Positions 1-5,572 of a stretch of 10,837 nucleotides of DNA are shown piece by piece. The notes under the pieces are model-generated. The model saw nothing but the letters and a program-made list of their open reading frames with translations, ran no database searches and was not told the DNA's origin. The position numbers were made by a program, and so were the translations under genes. Positions within the stretch are counted from its first letter, which is position 1; the number at the start of each line of letters is the position of its first letter. Source of the stretch: Clostridiales bacterium (GTDB lineage: Bacteria; Bacillota; Clostridia; Oscillospirales; Acutalibacteraceae); assembly GCA_012522615.1 (NCBI GenBank), contig JAAYKB010000152.1, forward strand, positions 1 through 10,837, given 5' to 3'.

Positions 1-246
1 CCTCAAAAACTTCCGAAAAAACATCTAACCTGACCACACAAATCCCAAAAAAACTGAAAAAACATCAATACTACGCACTCAACGTGTCCACTCCGCGGGA
101 ACATGCCTTTTTTTATGCAAAAATTAAAAACCAGGCCCTACCCCACTCATCCGCTATTTACCGGCGTTGTTGTAAAAGCAAAATCAATACAGAATTGCAA
201 ATCTTTTTGACCTGGCTTATCCCTCATTTTTATCTTGCCAAAGCTT
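1..246. other. AT-rich stretch without a gene, left edge
   Basis: I see no credible coding frame, RNA gene or strong terminator here. The plus strand is rich in A and C with many short A runs, and composition is clearly more AT-rich than the housekeeping genes to the right. One copy of an 18 bp direct repeat lies at 20-37. This region is downstream of the VOC gene, but no convincing GC-rich hairpin followed by a T run ends that gene. Confidence 0.5.
20..37. repeat. Direct repeat copy 1 (18 bp) left of the VOC gene
   Basis: This 18 bp segment matches 697-714 at 16 of 18 positions in the same orientation, with a perfect 11 bp core AACCTGACCAC. The two copies flank the VOC gene. The match is seen directly; whether it reflects an insertion, a binding site or chance is unknown. 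Confidence 0.5.
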
Positions 247-636
247 TTATTTATTAAATGAACCAATTTCAATCAGGTTGCCTTCCGGATCAGAGATATA
301 ACATGTGCGTTGCCCCCAAGGCTCGGTCGTAGGTTCCAAAACAGGGGTTGCTCCTTTGGATACGACTTCTTTAAAGGTCAGATCAACCGCTTCATAGTTA
401 TCTACGCTTAGGGCAATTTCATAATGCCCGTTAATTCCACTCGCATATTCAAAGGTTCTGTTTATCATCTTTTCAAAATCTGTCCGACGATATAATAAAA
501 ACAAGGTTCCATCCTTGACCAAATACACATTCGATGCATTTTCATCTTCCCTGATTTCAAAATTCAGAATATCCCTATAAAAGCGAACCATCGTCGCCAT
601 GTCTTTTACGAAGATCCCAAAACCATCTAATTTCAT
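247..636 (-). CDS. VOC (glyoxalase/bleomycin resistance fold) family protein
   Basis: The 129-residue product has the length and pattern of a vicinal-oxygen-chelate protein with two beta-alpha-beta-beta-beta units. The first covers about residues 1-50, including FVKDMATMVRFYRDIL, and the second about 70-125. It ends with the family hallmark DPEGNLIEI. Members are metal-dependent lyases, dioxygenases, isomerases or drug-binding proteins, and the substrate cannot be told from sequence. His71 (in HYEIAL) and the Glu in LIEI are plausible metal ligands. The first strand, where many family members have a His, reads DGFGIFV, so the usual ligand set may be incomplete. The ATG at 636 follows a GGAGG about 10 bases upstream. 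The gene is more AT-rich than its neighbours and lies between two copies of a direct repeat, which hints at separate acquisition. It stands alone, separated from ireB by about 400 bp. Confidence 0.85.
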   Translation of the reverse strand: MKLDGFGIFVKDMATMVRFYRDILNFEIREDENASNVYLVKDGTLFLLYRRTDFEKMINRTFEYASGINGHYEIALSVDNYEAVDLTFKEVVSKGATPVLEPTTEPWGQRTCYISDPEGNLIEIGSFNK

Positions 637-696
637 AGTATGTCAACCTCCAATCAAACTCTGTCTTATTTGAAGAAAGAAGTTCTGTTTTAAACC

Positions 697-714
697 AACA
701 CCCAACCTGACCAC
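697..714. repeat. Direct repeat copy 2 (18 bp) upstream of the VOC gene
   Basis: This is the partner of 20-37, with 16 of 18 identical bases and the same AACCTGACCAC core. It lies about 60 to 80 bp upstream of the VOC start codon, so it could be a regulator site as well as a junction repeat. Confidence 0.5.
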
Positions 715-720
715 TTATTA

Positions 721-792
721 TCAAACATCGCCTTTATGGACTTGTTTCCGCAAAGCGATAATATCTCCTTTGCTTAATATGACATTTTCCAT
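721..792 (-). CDS. Possible 23-residue leader peptide or gene remnant
   Basis: An ATG at 792 opens a 23-codon frame ending in TGA, reading MENVILSKGDIIALRKQVHK then GDV. A GAGTGAG about 8 bases upstream is only a weak ribosome binding site. The segment GDIIALRK..H resembles the start of short proteins with a GDIV-LRK-HPCG pattern (DUF951-like), but the frame stops before anything diagnostic. It could be a leader peptide for the VOC gene, a decayed gene, or chance. Confidence 0.2.
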   Translation of the reverse strand: MENVILSKGDIIALRKQVHKGDV

Positions 793-837
793 TATAATAC
801 TCACTCTTTCTCCCAGCCGCTCTCGCCTCTCCCACAT

Positions 838-868
838 TTCTGTTAATAATTACCAATTATTAACAGAA
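838..868. repeat. Perfect 14 bp inverted repeat, 3 bp spacer
   Basis: The arms TTCTGTTAATAATT (838-851) and its exact reverse complement (855-868) are separated by ACC. The repeat is AT-rich with no T run adjoining a GC stem, so it is unlikely to be a terminator. It resembles an operator for a dimeric repressor (MarR- or TetR-size sites), and it starts 36 bp to the left of the plus-strand promoter at 904. No regulator gene is adjacent in the window. Confidence 0.6.
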
Positions 869-903
869 TATTTTGTGCAAAAGGTAGATTATGGAAATAG
901 TTA

Positions 904-932
904 TTGACATTGAAACAGTTATGTGTTATCAT
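904..932 (+). promoter_or_regulatory. Near-consensus sigma-A promoter with no gene behind it
   Basis: The -35 is TTGACA (904-909), a perfect match. The spacer is 17 bp, and the -10 is TATCAT (927-932), 5 of 6 matches. Transcription would start near 939 and run rightward, opposite to every gene in this half of the window. No plus-strand gene follows; the transcript would enter the ireB terminator hairpin and then ireB in antisense. Confidence 0.55.
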
Positions 933-1005
933 TACCTCGCAGGCGAAACAAGGGCAGGCAGACGCACGAAAACACCGAACATAAACCTAACTACCCAAAC
1001 AAAAC

Positions 1006-1037
1006 AAAAAATCCCCCACACCATGGCGGGAGATTTT
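1006..1037 (-). terminator. Rho-independent terminator of ireB
   Basis: Read on the minus strand, a ten-pair stem (1037-1028 with 1017-1008, one G-U pair) closes a 10-base loop and runs into TTTTTT. It starts 4 bp after the ireB stop codon, so it ends ireB transcripts and any readthrough from pheST. In the plus direction the hairpin also forms but is followed by only four Ts that are part of the stem. Confidence 0.8.
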
Positions 1038-1041
1038 CAAG

Positions 1042-1287
1042 CTAGTCATTGAGATACGATCGAACCAAAACGCGCAGCAACTCGTCCCGGTCGATTCTGC
1101 GTATAAGACTGCGGGCATTGTTATGAGTCGTGATATAGGTCGGATCTTCGGACAACATATATCCGACCAACTGGTTCACCGGGTTATACCCCTTCTCACG
1201 AAGCGCATCATAAACAGTCGTGAGAATCTGCTTCATTTCCCGTTCCTTGTCGTCACCGAGGGAAAATGTCATGGTTTTGTCCAGCAT
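1042..1287 (-). CDS. ireB: IreB family regulatory phosphoprotein (UPF0297)
   Basis: The 81-residue product matches the IreB/YrzL family over its whole length, with the characteristic region NPVNQLVGYMLSEDPTYIT and the end RDELLRVLVRSYL. In Enterococcus faecalis, IreB is a substrate of the PASTA Ser/Thr kinase IreK, is phosphorylated on N-terminal threonines, and influences cephalosporin tolerance. Here the equivalent threonines are probably Thr5 and Thr7 in MLDKTMTFSL. The protein is small, cytosolic and largely helical. The ATG at 1287 follows GGAGG by 7 bases. In many Firmicutes this gene lies with alaS, ruvX and yrzB; here it follows pheT by 92 bp, has its own promoter and is followed directly by a terminator, so it appears to be a single-gene unit. 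Slightly shorter than the usual 85-90 residues. Confidence 0.92.
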   Translation of the reverse strand: MLDKTMTFSLGDDKEREMKQILTTVYDALREKGYNPVNQLVGYMLSEDPTYITTHNNARSLIRRIDRDELLRVLVRSYLND

Positions 1288-1345
1288 ACCGCCGCCTCCG
1301 ATTCCTGCATTTCGGTTTTTGCCTGCAAAAATGTGTGTTTATCCC

Positions 1346-1374
1346 ATTATACTTTATCAAACAGAATAATTCAA
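1346..1374 (-). promoter_or_regulatory. Sigma-A promoter of ireB
   Basis: Minus-strand TTGAAT (1374-1369), a 17 bp spacer and a perfect TATAAT (1351-1346). The -35 begins six bases after the pheT stop codon. Transcription would start near 1339, leaving a leader of about 50 bases before ireB with GGAGG inside it. Confidence 0.75.
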
Positions 1375-1379
1375 GGGGA

Positions 1380-3770
1380 TTATGACCTCAGATTGCAGCC
1401 TTTTTCGTTTAACTTCCTTATTATTTTATTAAGAAAGGCGTCTACATCCTCATCCTTGAGGGTAGATTCGGCCGAACGGAACACCAGACGGTATGCCACG
1501 CTTTTCTTACCCTTTTCAATCTGAGTCCCCTGATAAACGTCAAACAGCTCGATACTCTCAAGATTTTTTCCGCCCGAGGAACGGATAATCCCTTCGATTT
1601 CGGCGACCGGAAGCCCGGCGTCACAGACAAGAGCCAGGTCGCGCTCAACGGCCGGGAAACGCGGAAGGGGCTTATACAGCACAAGCGTTTTCTCCGCCGA
1701 AACCAGCATATCCATACGCACCTCGGCGATAAACGCGCGGGTCTCTATCCCGAAACGCTCGGCAGTATCCGGATGAACCTCCCCGAAAACCGCGGCGGCA
1801 ACCCCATTAACAACGACGGCGGCCTGGCGTCCCGGGTGTAGATAAACCTCGGACGATCTCTCAAAGGCAGGCGATATGCCGAAAGCCGAAAAGATCTCCT
1901 CGACAATCCCTTTAAGGGTAAAGAAATCCTCGTCCTCCCCGTACAATCCTATCGCCAGCGCAGGCCTTTCCTCCGGCTGCCTTGTTATCGGCACCGAGTC
2001 GGGAATGAACACCTTGCTTAGCTCAAAGAACCTTACGGACGGGATCTTCCGGTTATAGTTGGTCGAAAGCACGCTTAGCATACTGCTGACAAGCTGGGTA
2101 CGCATAACCGAGTATTCCTCGCCCAGCGGATTGCGGAGCGTCACCGCCCTGCGGCGGTCGTCATCCTCGGCAAGCCCGAGCATATCAAGCGCTTTTGAGC
2201 TGATAAAGGAATAGGTTACAATCTCGTTCAGCCCCTGCGATACCAAGAGGCTTTTAATCCTGTCGGCGCAAAGCCTGTCGTGCGGCTTTCTGCCCCTGAC
2301 AATATTGCCCCGCATGGTCGTGCCGACAATATGGTCATAGCCGTATATCCTCATAACCTCCTCGGCAATATCCGCCCGCCCCTCGATATCGTCGCGGAAG
2401 GACGGAACCTCACAGGTAAGGGTATCCCCCGAAAGGGTTGTTTTTACAGACAGGCTGTTCAGGATTTCAACCATGGTCCCGGCGGGTATATCCAAGCCCA
2501 GCAAGCCGTTGATGCCCGATACAGATACCTTGAGCACCCGGTCTTTCGGAAGCCCCTGATTGCGGTCTATCACACCCTCGACAATATCGCCGGCGTCCAG
2601 CTCGTCAATGAGCTGCAGGGCACGCTCCATGGTATAGCCCACGCCCATGATGTCAACACCCTTTTCAAAGCGGGCGCTGGATTCGGTGCGGATTCCGAGA
2701 GCGCGGGCGGTGCGGCGGACGCAGTCCCGGCGGAACTTTGCAGACTCAAGAAACAACTCTGTCGTATCCTCGGTGATTTCGCTGTCAAGCCCGCCCATAA
2801 TCCCCGCAAGACATGACGGCTGCTCGGCGTCCGCAATCACAAGCATTTCCTTATTCAGCTTGTGCTGCTTTCCGTCAAGGGTGGTCATGGGCTCACCCTC
2901 TTCGGCGCGGCGGACAATGATTTTGCCCCCTCGTACATGGCGCAGGTCAAAGGCGTGCATGGGCTGGCCGGTTTCAAGCATAACAAAGTTTGTGATATCG
3001 ACGATATTGTTAATCGGGCGCATACCCGCCGCCCTGAGGCACCTCTTCATCCATTCGGGCGACTGTGCGATCCTTATATTCCTAACCACCCGCCCGACAT
3101 ACCGCGGACAGAGGTCATAATCCTCAACCGTCACCGAAATATAGTCGTTTACATCCCCGCCCTTGGTCTTATACGCCGGCTGCGGCCTTCTCAGGCTTTC
3201 GCCCAGCACAACGGCGACCTCGCGCGCGATCCCCAGCATGCTCTGGCAGTCGGGACGGTTGGCGGTAACCGAAAAGTCAATGATAACATCGTCCAGCCCC
3301 AATACCGAACGCATGTCGGTACCGGGCTGACAATCCTCCTTCAGGATGAGGATTCCGTGAACCTCCGCCCCCTCGTAATCGTCCTCCTTAAGACAAAGCT
3401 CCTCGCCCGAACACAGCATGCCGTTTGATTCAACCCCGCGAAGTTTGCCCTTCTTTATATACATGCCGTTCGGAAGACGGGAGTCGTGCAGGGCAACCGG
3501 AACCAGCGCCCCCTCAAACACATTATCTGCTCCGGTGACGACCTGAACCGGATCTCCCCTGCCGACATCAAGCTGACATACCAGCAGCTTATCGGCGTCT
3601 GGATGCTTTTCAAGCTTTAAGATGCGGCCTACAACAACATTATCCATGGTTTGGGATAAATCCTCAATCCCGTCAACCTCAAATCCCGCCTGAACCATCT
3701 TATCGCAAAGCTGTTCCAGCGGCACCTTTATATCAACATATCTGCCAAGCCAGTTTAACGATACCTTCAT
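1380..3770 (-). CDS. pheT: Phenylalanine-tRNA ligase beta subunit
   Basis: This 796-residue protein is the beta chain of the cytosolic alpha2-beta2 enzyme that charges tRNA-Phe with phenylalanine. The length fits bacterial PheT (B. subtilis about 804). Recognisable domains in order are a short B1 start, an EMAP-type tRNA-binding OB fold at about 42-150 (VVVGRILKLEKHPDADKL), the B3/B4 editing domain at about 215-390, and B5 at about 405-475. They are followed by the catalytic-like core at about 490-690 and the C-terminal ferredoxin-fold anticodon-binding domain from about 699 (YKPLPRFPAVERDLAL). NRPDC at 171-175 is typical. The ATG at 3770 follows an AGGGGG sequence and lies 18 bp after the pheS stop, so the two genes are cotranscribed and the T-box leader upstream of pheS controls both. 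No damage is visible. Confidence 0.97.
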   Translation of the reverse strand: MKVSLNWLGRYVDIKVPLEQLCDKMVQAGFEVDGIEDLSQTMDNVVVGRILKLEKHPDADKLLVCQLDVGRGDPVQVVTGADNVFEGALVPVALHDSRLPNGMYIKKGKLRGVESNGMLCSGEELCLKEDDYEGAEVHGILILKEDCQPGTDMRSVLGLDDVIIDFSVTANRPDCQSMLGIAREVAVVLGESLRRPQPAYKTKGGDVNDYISVTVEDYDLCPRYVGRVVRNIRIAQSPEWMKRCLRAAGMRPINNIVDITNFVMLETGQPMHAFDLRHVRGGKIIVRRAEEGEPMTTLDGKQHKLNKEMLVIADAEQPSCLAGIMGGLDSEITEDTTELFLESAKFRRDCVRRTARALGIRTESSARFEKGVDIMGVGYTMERALQLIDELDAGDIVEGVIDRNQGLPKDRVLKVSVSGINGLLGLDIPAGTMVEILNSLSVKTTLSGDTLTCEVPSFRDDIEGRADIAEEVMRIYGYDHIVGTTMRGNIVRGRKPHDRLCADRIKSLLVSQGLNEIVTYSFISSKALDMLGLAEDDDRRRAVTLRNPLGEEYSVMRTQLVSSMLSVLSTNYNRKIPSVRFFELSKVFIPDSVPITRQPEERPALAIGLYGEDEDFFTLKGIVEEIFSAFGISPAFERSSEVYLHPGRQAAVVVNGVAAAVFGEVHPDTAERFGIETRAFIAEVRMDMLVSAEKTLVLYKPLPRFPAVERDLALVCDAGLPVAEIEGIIRSSGGKNLESIELFDVYQGTQIEKGKKSVAYRLVFRSAESTLKDEDVDAFLNKIIRKLNEKGCNLRS

Positions 3771-3788
3771 TCTGTACGCCCCCTGTCC

Positions 3789-4814
3789 TTAACGGCTGAA
3801 CTGCTCAAGAAAACGGCGGTCATTTTCAAAGAGCAGGCGAATATCGCTGATTTTATGTCGGGTGGTAGTCAGGCGGTCAAGCCCGATACCGAAAGCAAAG
3901 CCGGAATACTCCTCCGGGTCGATACCGCAGACCGAAAGCACATTCGGGTGCACCATTCCCGCCCCGAGTATCTCTATCCAGCCCGAGCCCTTGCATACCC
4001 GGCAGCCCTTGCCCCCGCACTCCCCGCAGCTCACGTCAACCTCGACGCTGGGTTCGGTAAACGGGAAAAACGAGGGTCTGAACCGCACCTTTGTCTCGGG
4101 TCCGTACATCTCATGTGCAAACTGCTCCAGCACTCCCTTGAGGTCGCACATGGTGATGCCCTTGTCGCCCACCAAGCCCTCAACCTGATGGAAAACAGGC
4201 GAATGGGTGGCGTCCACCTCGTCGGCGCGATATACCCGCCCGGGAGATATAATTCTTATCGGCGGCTTGAGATGCTCCATCACGCGTATCTGCGCGGCCG
4301 AGGTCTGGGTGCGAAGCAGTATATCATCGGTCAGGTAAAAGGTGTCCTGCTCGTCGCGCGCGGGATGATCCTTCGGAACATTCAGGGCTTCGAAAATATA
4401 GTATTCGGTTTCGATCTCGGGCCCGTCCACAACATCAAAGCCCATCGGTCTGAATATATCGATAAGCTCTTCCAAAACGCTGTTAAGGGGATGCAGTCCG
4501 CCGAGCTTGCGCCTTTTTCCCGGCATGGTAATATCAAGGGTTTCCTCAGCCAAGCGGCTGTTTTTAAGCTGCTCCTCCATGCGGGCCTCTATCTCGTCAA
4601 ACTTGGCCTCAAGCTCGACCCGCAAGCTGTTCACAAGCTGTCCCGCCTTCGGACGCTCCTCGGGAGGCAGCGCCCCCATACCGCGCAAAAGCTCGGTAAG
4701 TTGTCCCTTTTTACCCATAACCCTAACCCGAAGTTCATCAAGCTCCTTCTTATCCGACAGCTTGTCCAGACTTTCCAGCACCTGACTTCTCAGCTGCTCC
4801 AGTTTTTCCTTCAA
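3789..4814 (-). CDS. pheS: Phenylalanine-tRNA ligase alpha subunit
   Basis: The catalytic chain of phenylalanyl-tRNA synthetase, 341 residues from the chosen start, matching the usual 340-345. The N-terminal coiled coil (about 1-90, KEKLEQLRSQVLESL) contacts tRNA. The class II core follows, with TQTSAAQIRVM, the motif 2 region around PGRVYRADEVDATHSP, and motif 3 GFAFGIGLDRL near the end. A cysteine cluster at residues 263, 266, 271 and 274 (CGECGGKGCRVC) resembles that of many Firmicute PheS proteins. The start is a TTG at 4814, preceded at 8 bases by GGAGG. The same frame is open to an ATG at 4928, but that would put coding sequence across the T-box antiterminator and terminator, so I reject it. 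The first gene of the pheS-pheT operon. Confidence 0.96.
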   Translation of the reverse strand: MKEKLEQLRSQVLESLDKLSDKKELDELRVRVMGKKGQLTELLRGMGALPPEERPKAGQLVNSLRVELEAKFDEIEARMEEQLKNSRLAEETLDITMPGKRRKLGGLHPLNSVLEELIDIFRPMGFDVVDGPEIETEYYIFEALNVPKDHPARDEQDTFYLTDDILLRTQTSAAQIRVMEHLKPPIRIISPGRVYRADEVDATHSPVFHQVEGLVGDKGITMCDLKGVLEQFAHEMYGPETKVRFRPSFFPFTEPSVEVDVSCGECGGKGCRVCKGSGWIEILGAGMVHPNVLSVCGIDPEEYSGFAFGIGLDRLTTTRHKISDIRLLFENDRRFLEQFSR

Positions 4815-4822
4815 CGGATTTT

Positions 4823-4827
4823 CCTCC
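4823..4827 (-). promoter_or_regulatory. Shine-Dalgarno that fixes the TTG start of pheS
   Basis: Minus-strand GGAGG with 8 bases to the TTG at 4814. It is the only strong ribosome binding site near the N-terminal coiled coil, and it lies beyond the leader terminator, as it must for T-box control. Confidence 0.8.
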
Positions 4828-4857
4828 AATCCAAATATCAAATAATCCTTCACAAAT

Positions 4858-4894
4858 AACAAAAACACCCTCGCCCCACAAAAAGGGACGAAGG
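4858..4894 (-). terminator. Regulated terminator of the Phe T-box
   Basis: On the minus strand a ten-pair stem (4894-4885 with 4877-4868, including G-U pairs) encloses a 7-base loop and is followed by TGTTTTTGTT. It competes with the antiterminator formed around the T-box sequence just upstream. Confidence 0.85.
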
Positions 4895-5115
4895 CAAATC
4901 CTCCGCGGTACCACCCTGATTCCTGCAAAAAGCAAACACTTTTCCGACCTATAACGGAGTCTGCCGTCGGAGCCTACTTTCAAGACCCAAGCCTTGTGTT
5001 CAGCCCCGCCGCTCCGGAGTGAACTTCCCCCGTCCCGTTCCGCGGGCCGCTTTCAGCCGGCGACGGCCCTCTCTTTGGCGGTATTTCGGCGGAGTACTCT
5101 CTCCATCAATGCGTT
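4858..5115 (-). promoter_or_regulatory. T-box riboswitch leader, tRNA-Phe specific, upstream of pheST
   Basis: Read on the minus strand this is a complete T-box leader. Stem I begins near 5107 with GATGGAGAGAGTACTCC, which includes the AGUA-type element, followed by the conserved AGAGAGGG apical region near 5075. The specifier loop reads GAAGTTCACTCC, with TTC (Phe) at 5023-5021. A hairpin with CCGAC/GTCGG arms lies near 4970-4945 (stem III). The T-box sequence AGGGTGGTACCGCGG occupies 4917-4903, and a terminator hairpin follows. In this family, uncharged tRNA-Phe pairs its anticodon with the specifier and its acceptor end with the T-box bulge, favouring the antiterminator and letting transcription reach pheS. 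Confidence 0.95.
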
Positions 5116-5124
5116 TATGGAATA

Positions 5125-5153
5125 ACCTTATCACAACGGTTTTAAAAAATCAA
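5125..5153 (-). promoter_or_regulatory. Possible promoter of the T-box leader and pheST
   Basis: Minus-strand TTGATT (5153-5148), a 17 bp spacer and TAAGGT (5130-5125). The -35 is fair, but the -10 matches only half the consensus. Position is right: transcription would begin shortly before stem I of the T-box leader. Confidence 0.35.
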
Positions 5154-5161
5154 GTGCGCCG

Positions 5162-5205
5162 CTGCAAATTTTTGTAATCCTCTCTGCAAATTTTTGTAAT
5201 CCTCA
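5162..5205. repeat. Two tandem 22 bp repeats between ylmC and the T-box leader
   Basis: Units 5162-5183 and 5184-5205 are identical at 21 of 22 positions. They lie directly after the ylmC stop codon. The pair is flanked by two copies of GCCGCTGCA (5158-5166 and 5211-5219), the second inside the end of ylmC. The pattern suggests replication slippage or a local duplication. Only two units exist, so it is not a CRISPR array. Confidence 0.85.
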
Positions 5206-5207
5206 AT

Positions 5208-5507
5208 CTAGCCGCTGCAGAATATATCGGATAAAATCCCCCGTCCCCTGCGTTTGCGGGGCTTGCACGGACACTCGAAGTTGACCAGTATGGTATCCTC
5301 TCCGATAACGCTGATGTTGCGCCACCCGATAACAATATCCTCCTCGCGCCCGAGCAGCCCGAGACATTTCGGGCGTCCGTGAACAACAATGGCGACAAGC
5401 TGTGCGGTACAGGTATCTATCTCCACATCATCAACGCAACCGAGGCGTGTGCCGTCACTTATATTGATAACCTCTTTATTGTGCATGTCTGTAATGCGGC
5501 AATGCAT
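5208..5507 (-). CDS. ylmC: YlmC/YmxH family sporulation-associated PRC-barrel protein
   Basis: A 99-residue protein with a PRC-barrel-like core: KEVINISDGTRLGCVDDVEID at about 11-31 matches the start of YlmC/YmxH proteins, followed by IVVHGRP, LLGREEDIVIGWRNISVIGEDTILV. The tail from about 80 is basic (CKPRKRRGRG). The family is found in endospore formers and is annotated as sporulation-related, but its biochemical role is not established. The ATG at 5507 has AGGAGG upstream. It follows the methyltransferase-like gene by 65 bp, and that gap contains a sigma-E-like promoter. It may also be read from the alr promoter. The name ylmC or ymxH is by family, not proven orthology. Confidence 0.8.
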   Translation of the reverse strand: MHCRITDMHNKEVINISDGTRLGCVDDVEIDTCTAQLVAIVVHGRPKCLGLLGREEDIVIGWRNISVIGEDTILVNFECPCKPRKRRGRGILSDIFCSG

Positions 5508-5537
5508 CCCCCGTCCCTCCTTTTACTGTTTCCTTAA

Positions 5538-5566
5538 ACAATATGCGAAAGGACAGGCGGTTATGC
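5538..5566 (-). promoter_or_regulatory. Sigma-E-like promoter of ylmC
   Basis: Minus-strand GCATAAC (5566-5560), 14 bp, then CATATTGT (5545-5538). The B. subtilis sigma-E pattern is about KMATATT, 14-15 bp, CATACANT, so 5 of 7 informative bases match in each box and spacing is exact. Transcription would start near 5531, 24 bases before the ylmC ATG. No good sigma-A promoter is visible in the gap. Confidence 0.4.
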
Positions 5567-5572
5567 GGAATT

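Larger units (their letters stand above)
637..1005. other. Long intergenic region between the VOC gene and ireB
   Basis: There is no convincing gene over about 370 bp. It holds direct repeat copy 2 (697-714), a very short minus-strand frame (721-792), a perfect inverted repeat (838-868) and a strong plus-strand promoter (904-932). The tail at about 940-1005 is poor in T and, after about 980, nearly free of G on the plus strand. I do not see a clear sigma-A promoter for the VOC gene, although TATAAT-like and GATAAT-like hexamers occur on the minus strand near 795 and 720. Confidence 0.6.

Noticed and set aside
838..868. Rho-independent terminator
   Set aside because: The stem is AT-rich and not followed by a T run on either strand; it fits a protein-binding site better.
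1123..1524. A 133-codon plus-strand frame across ireB and the pheT end
   Set aside because: It crosses two well supported minus-strand genes and the ireB promoter, and has no recognisable domain.
2280..3428. Several plus-strand frames of 150-190 codons opposite pheT
   Set aside because: All lie inside pheT, and their sequences are low-complexity reflections of it with no family resemblance.
3855..4859. A 334-codon plus-strand frame opposite pheS
   Set aside because: It is the antisense shadow of pheS, which has full motif support. The frame has no recognisable domain and no ribosome binding site context.
5162..5205. CRISPR array
   Set aside because: Only two directly adjacent 22 bp units without spacers, and no cas genes.
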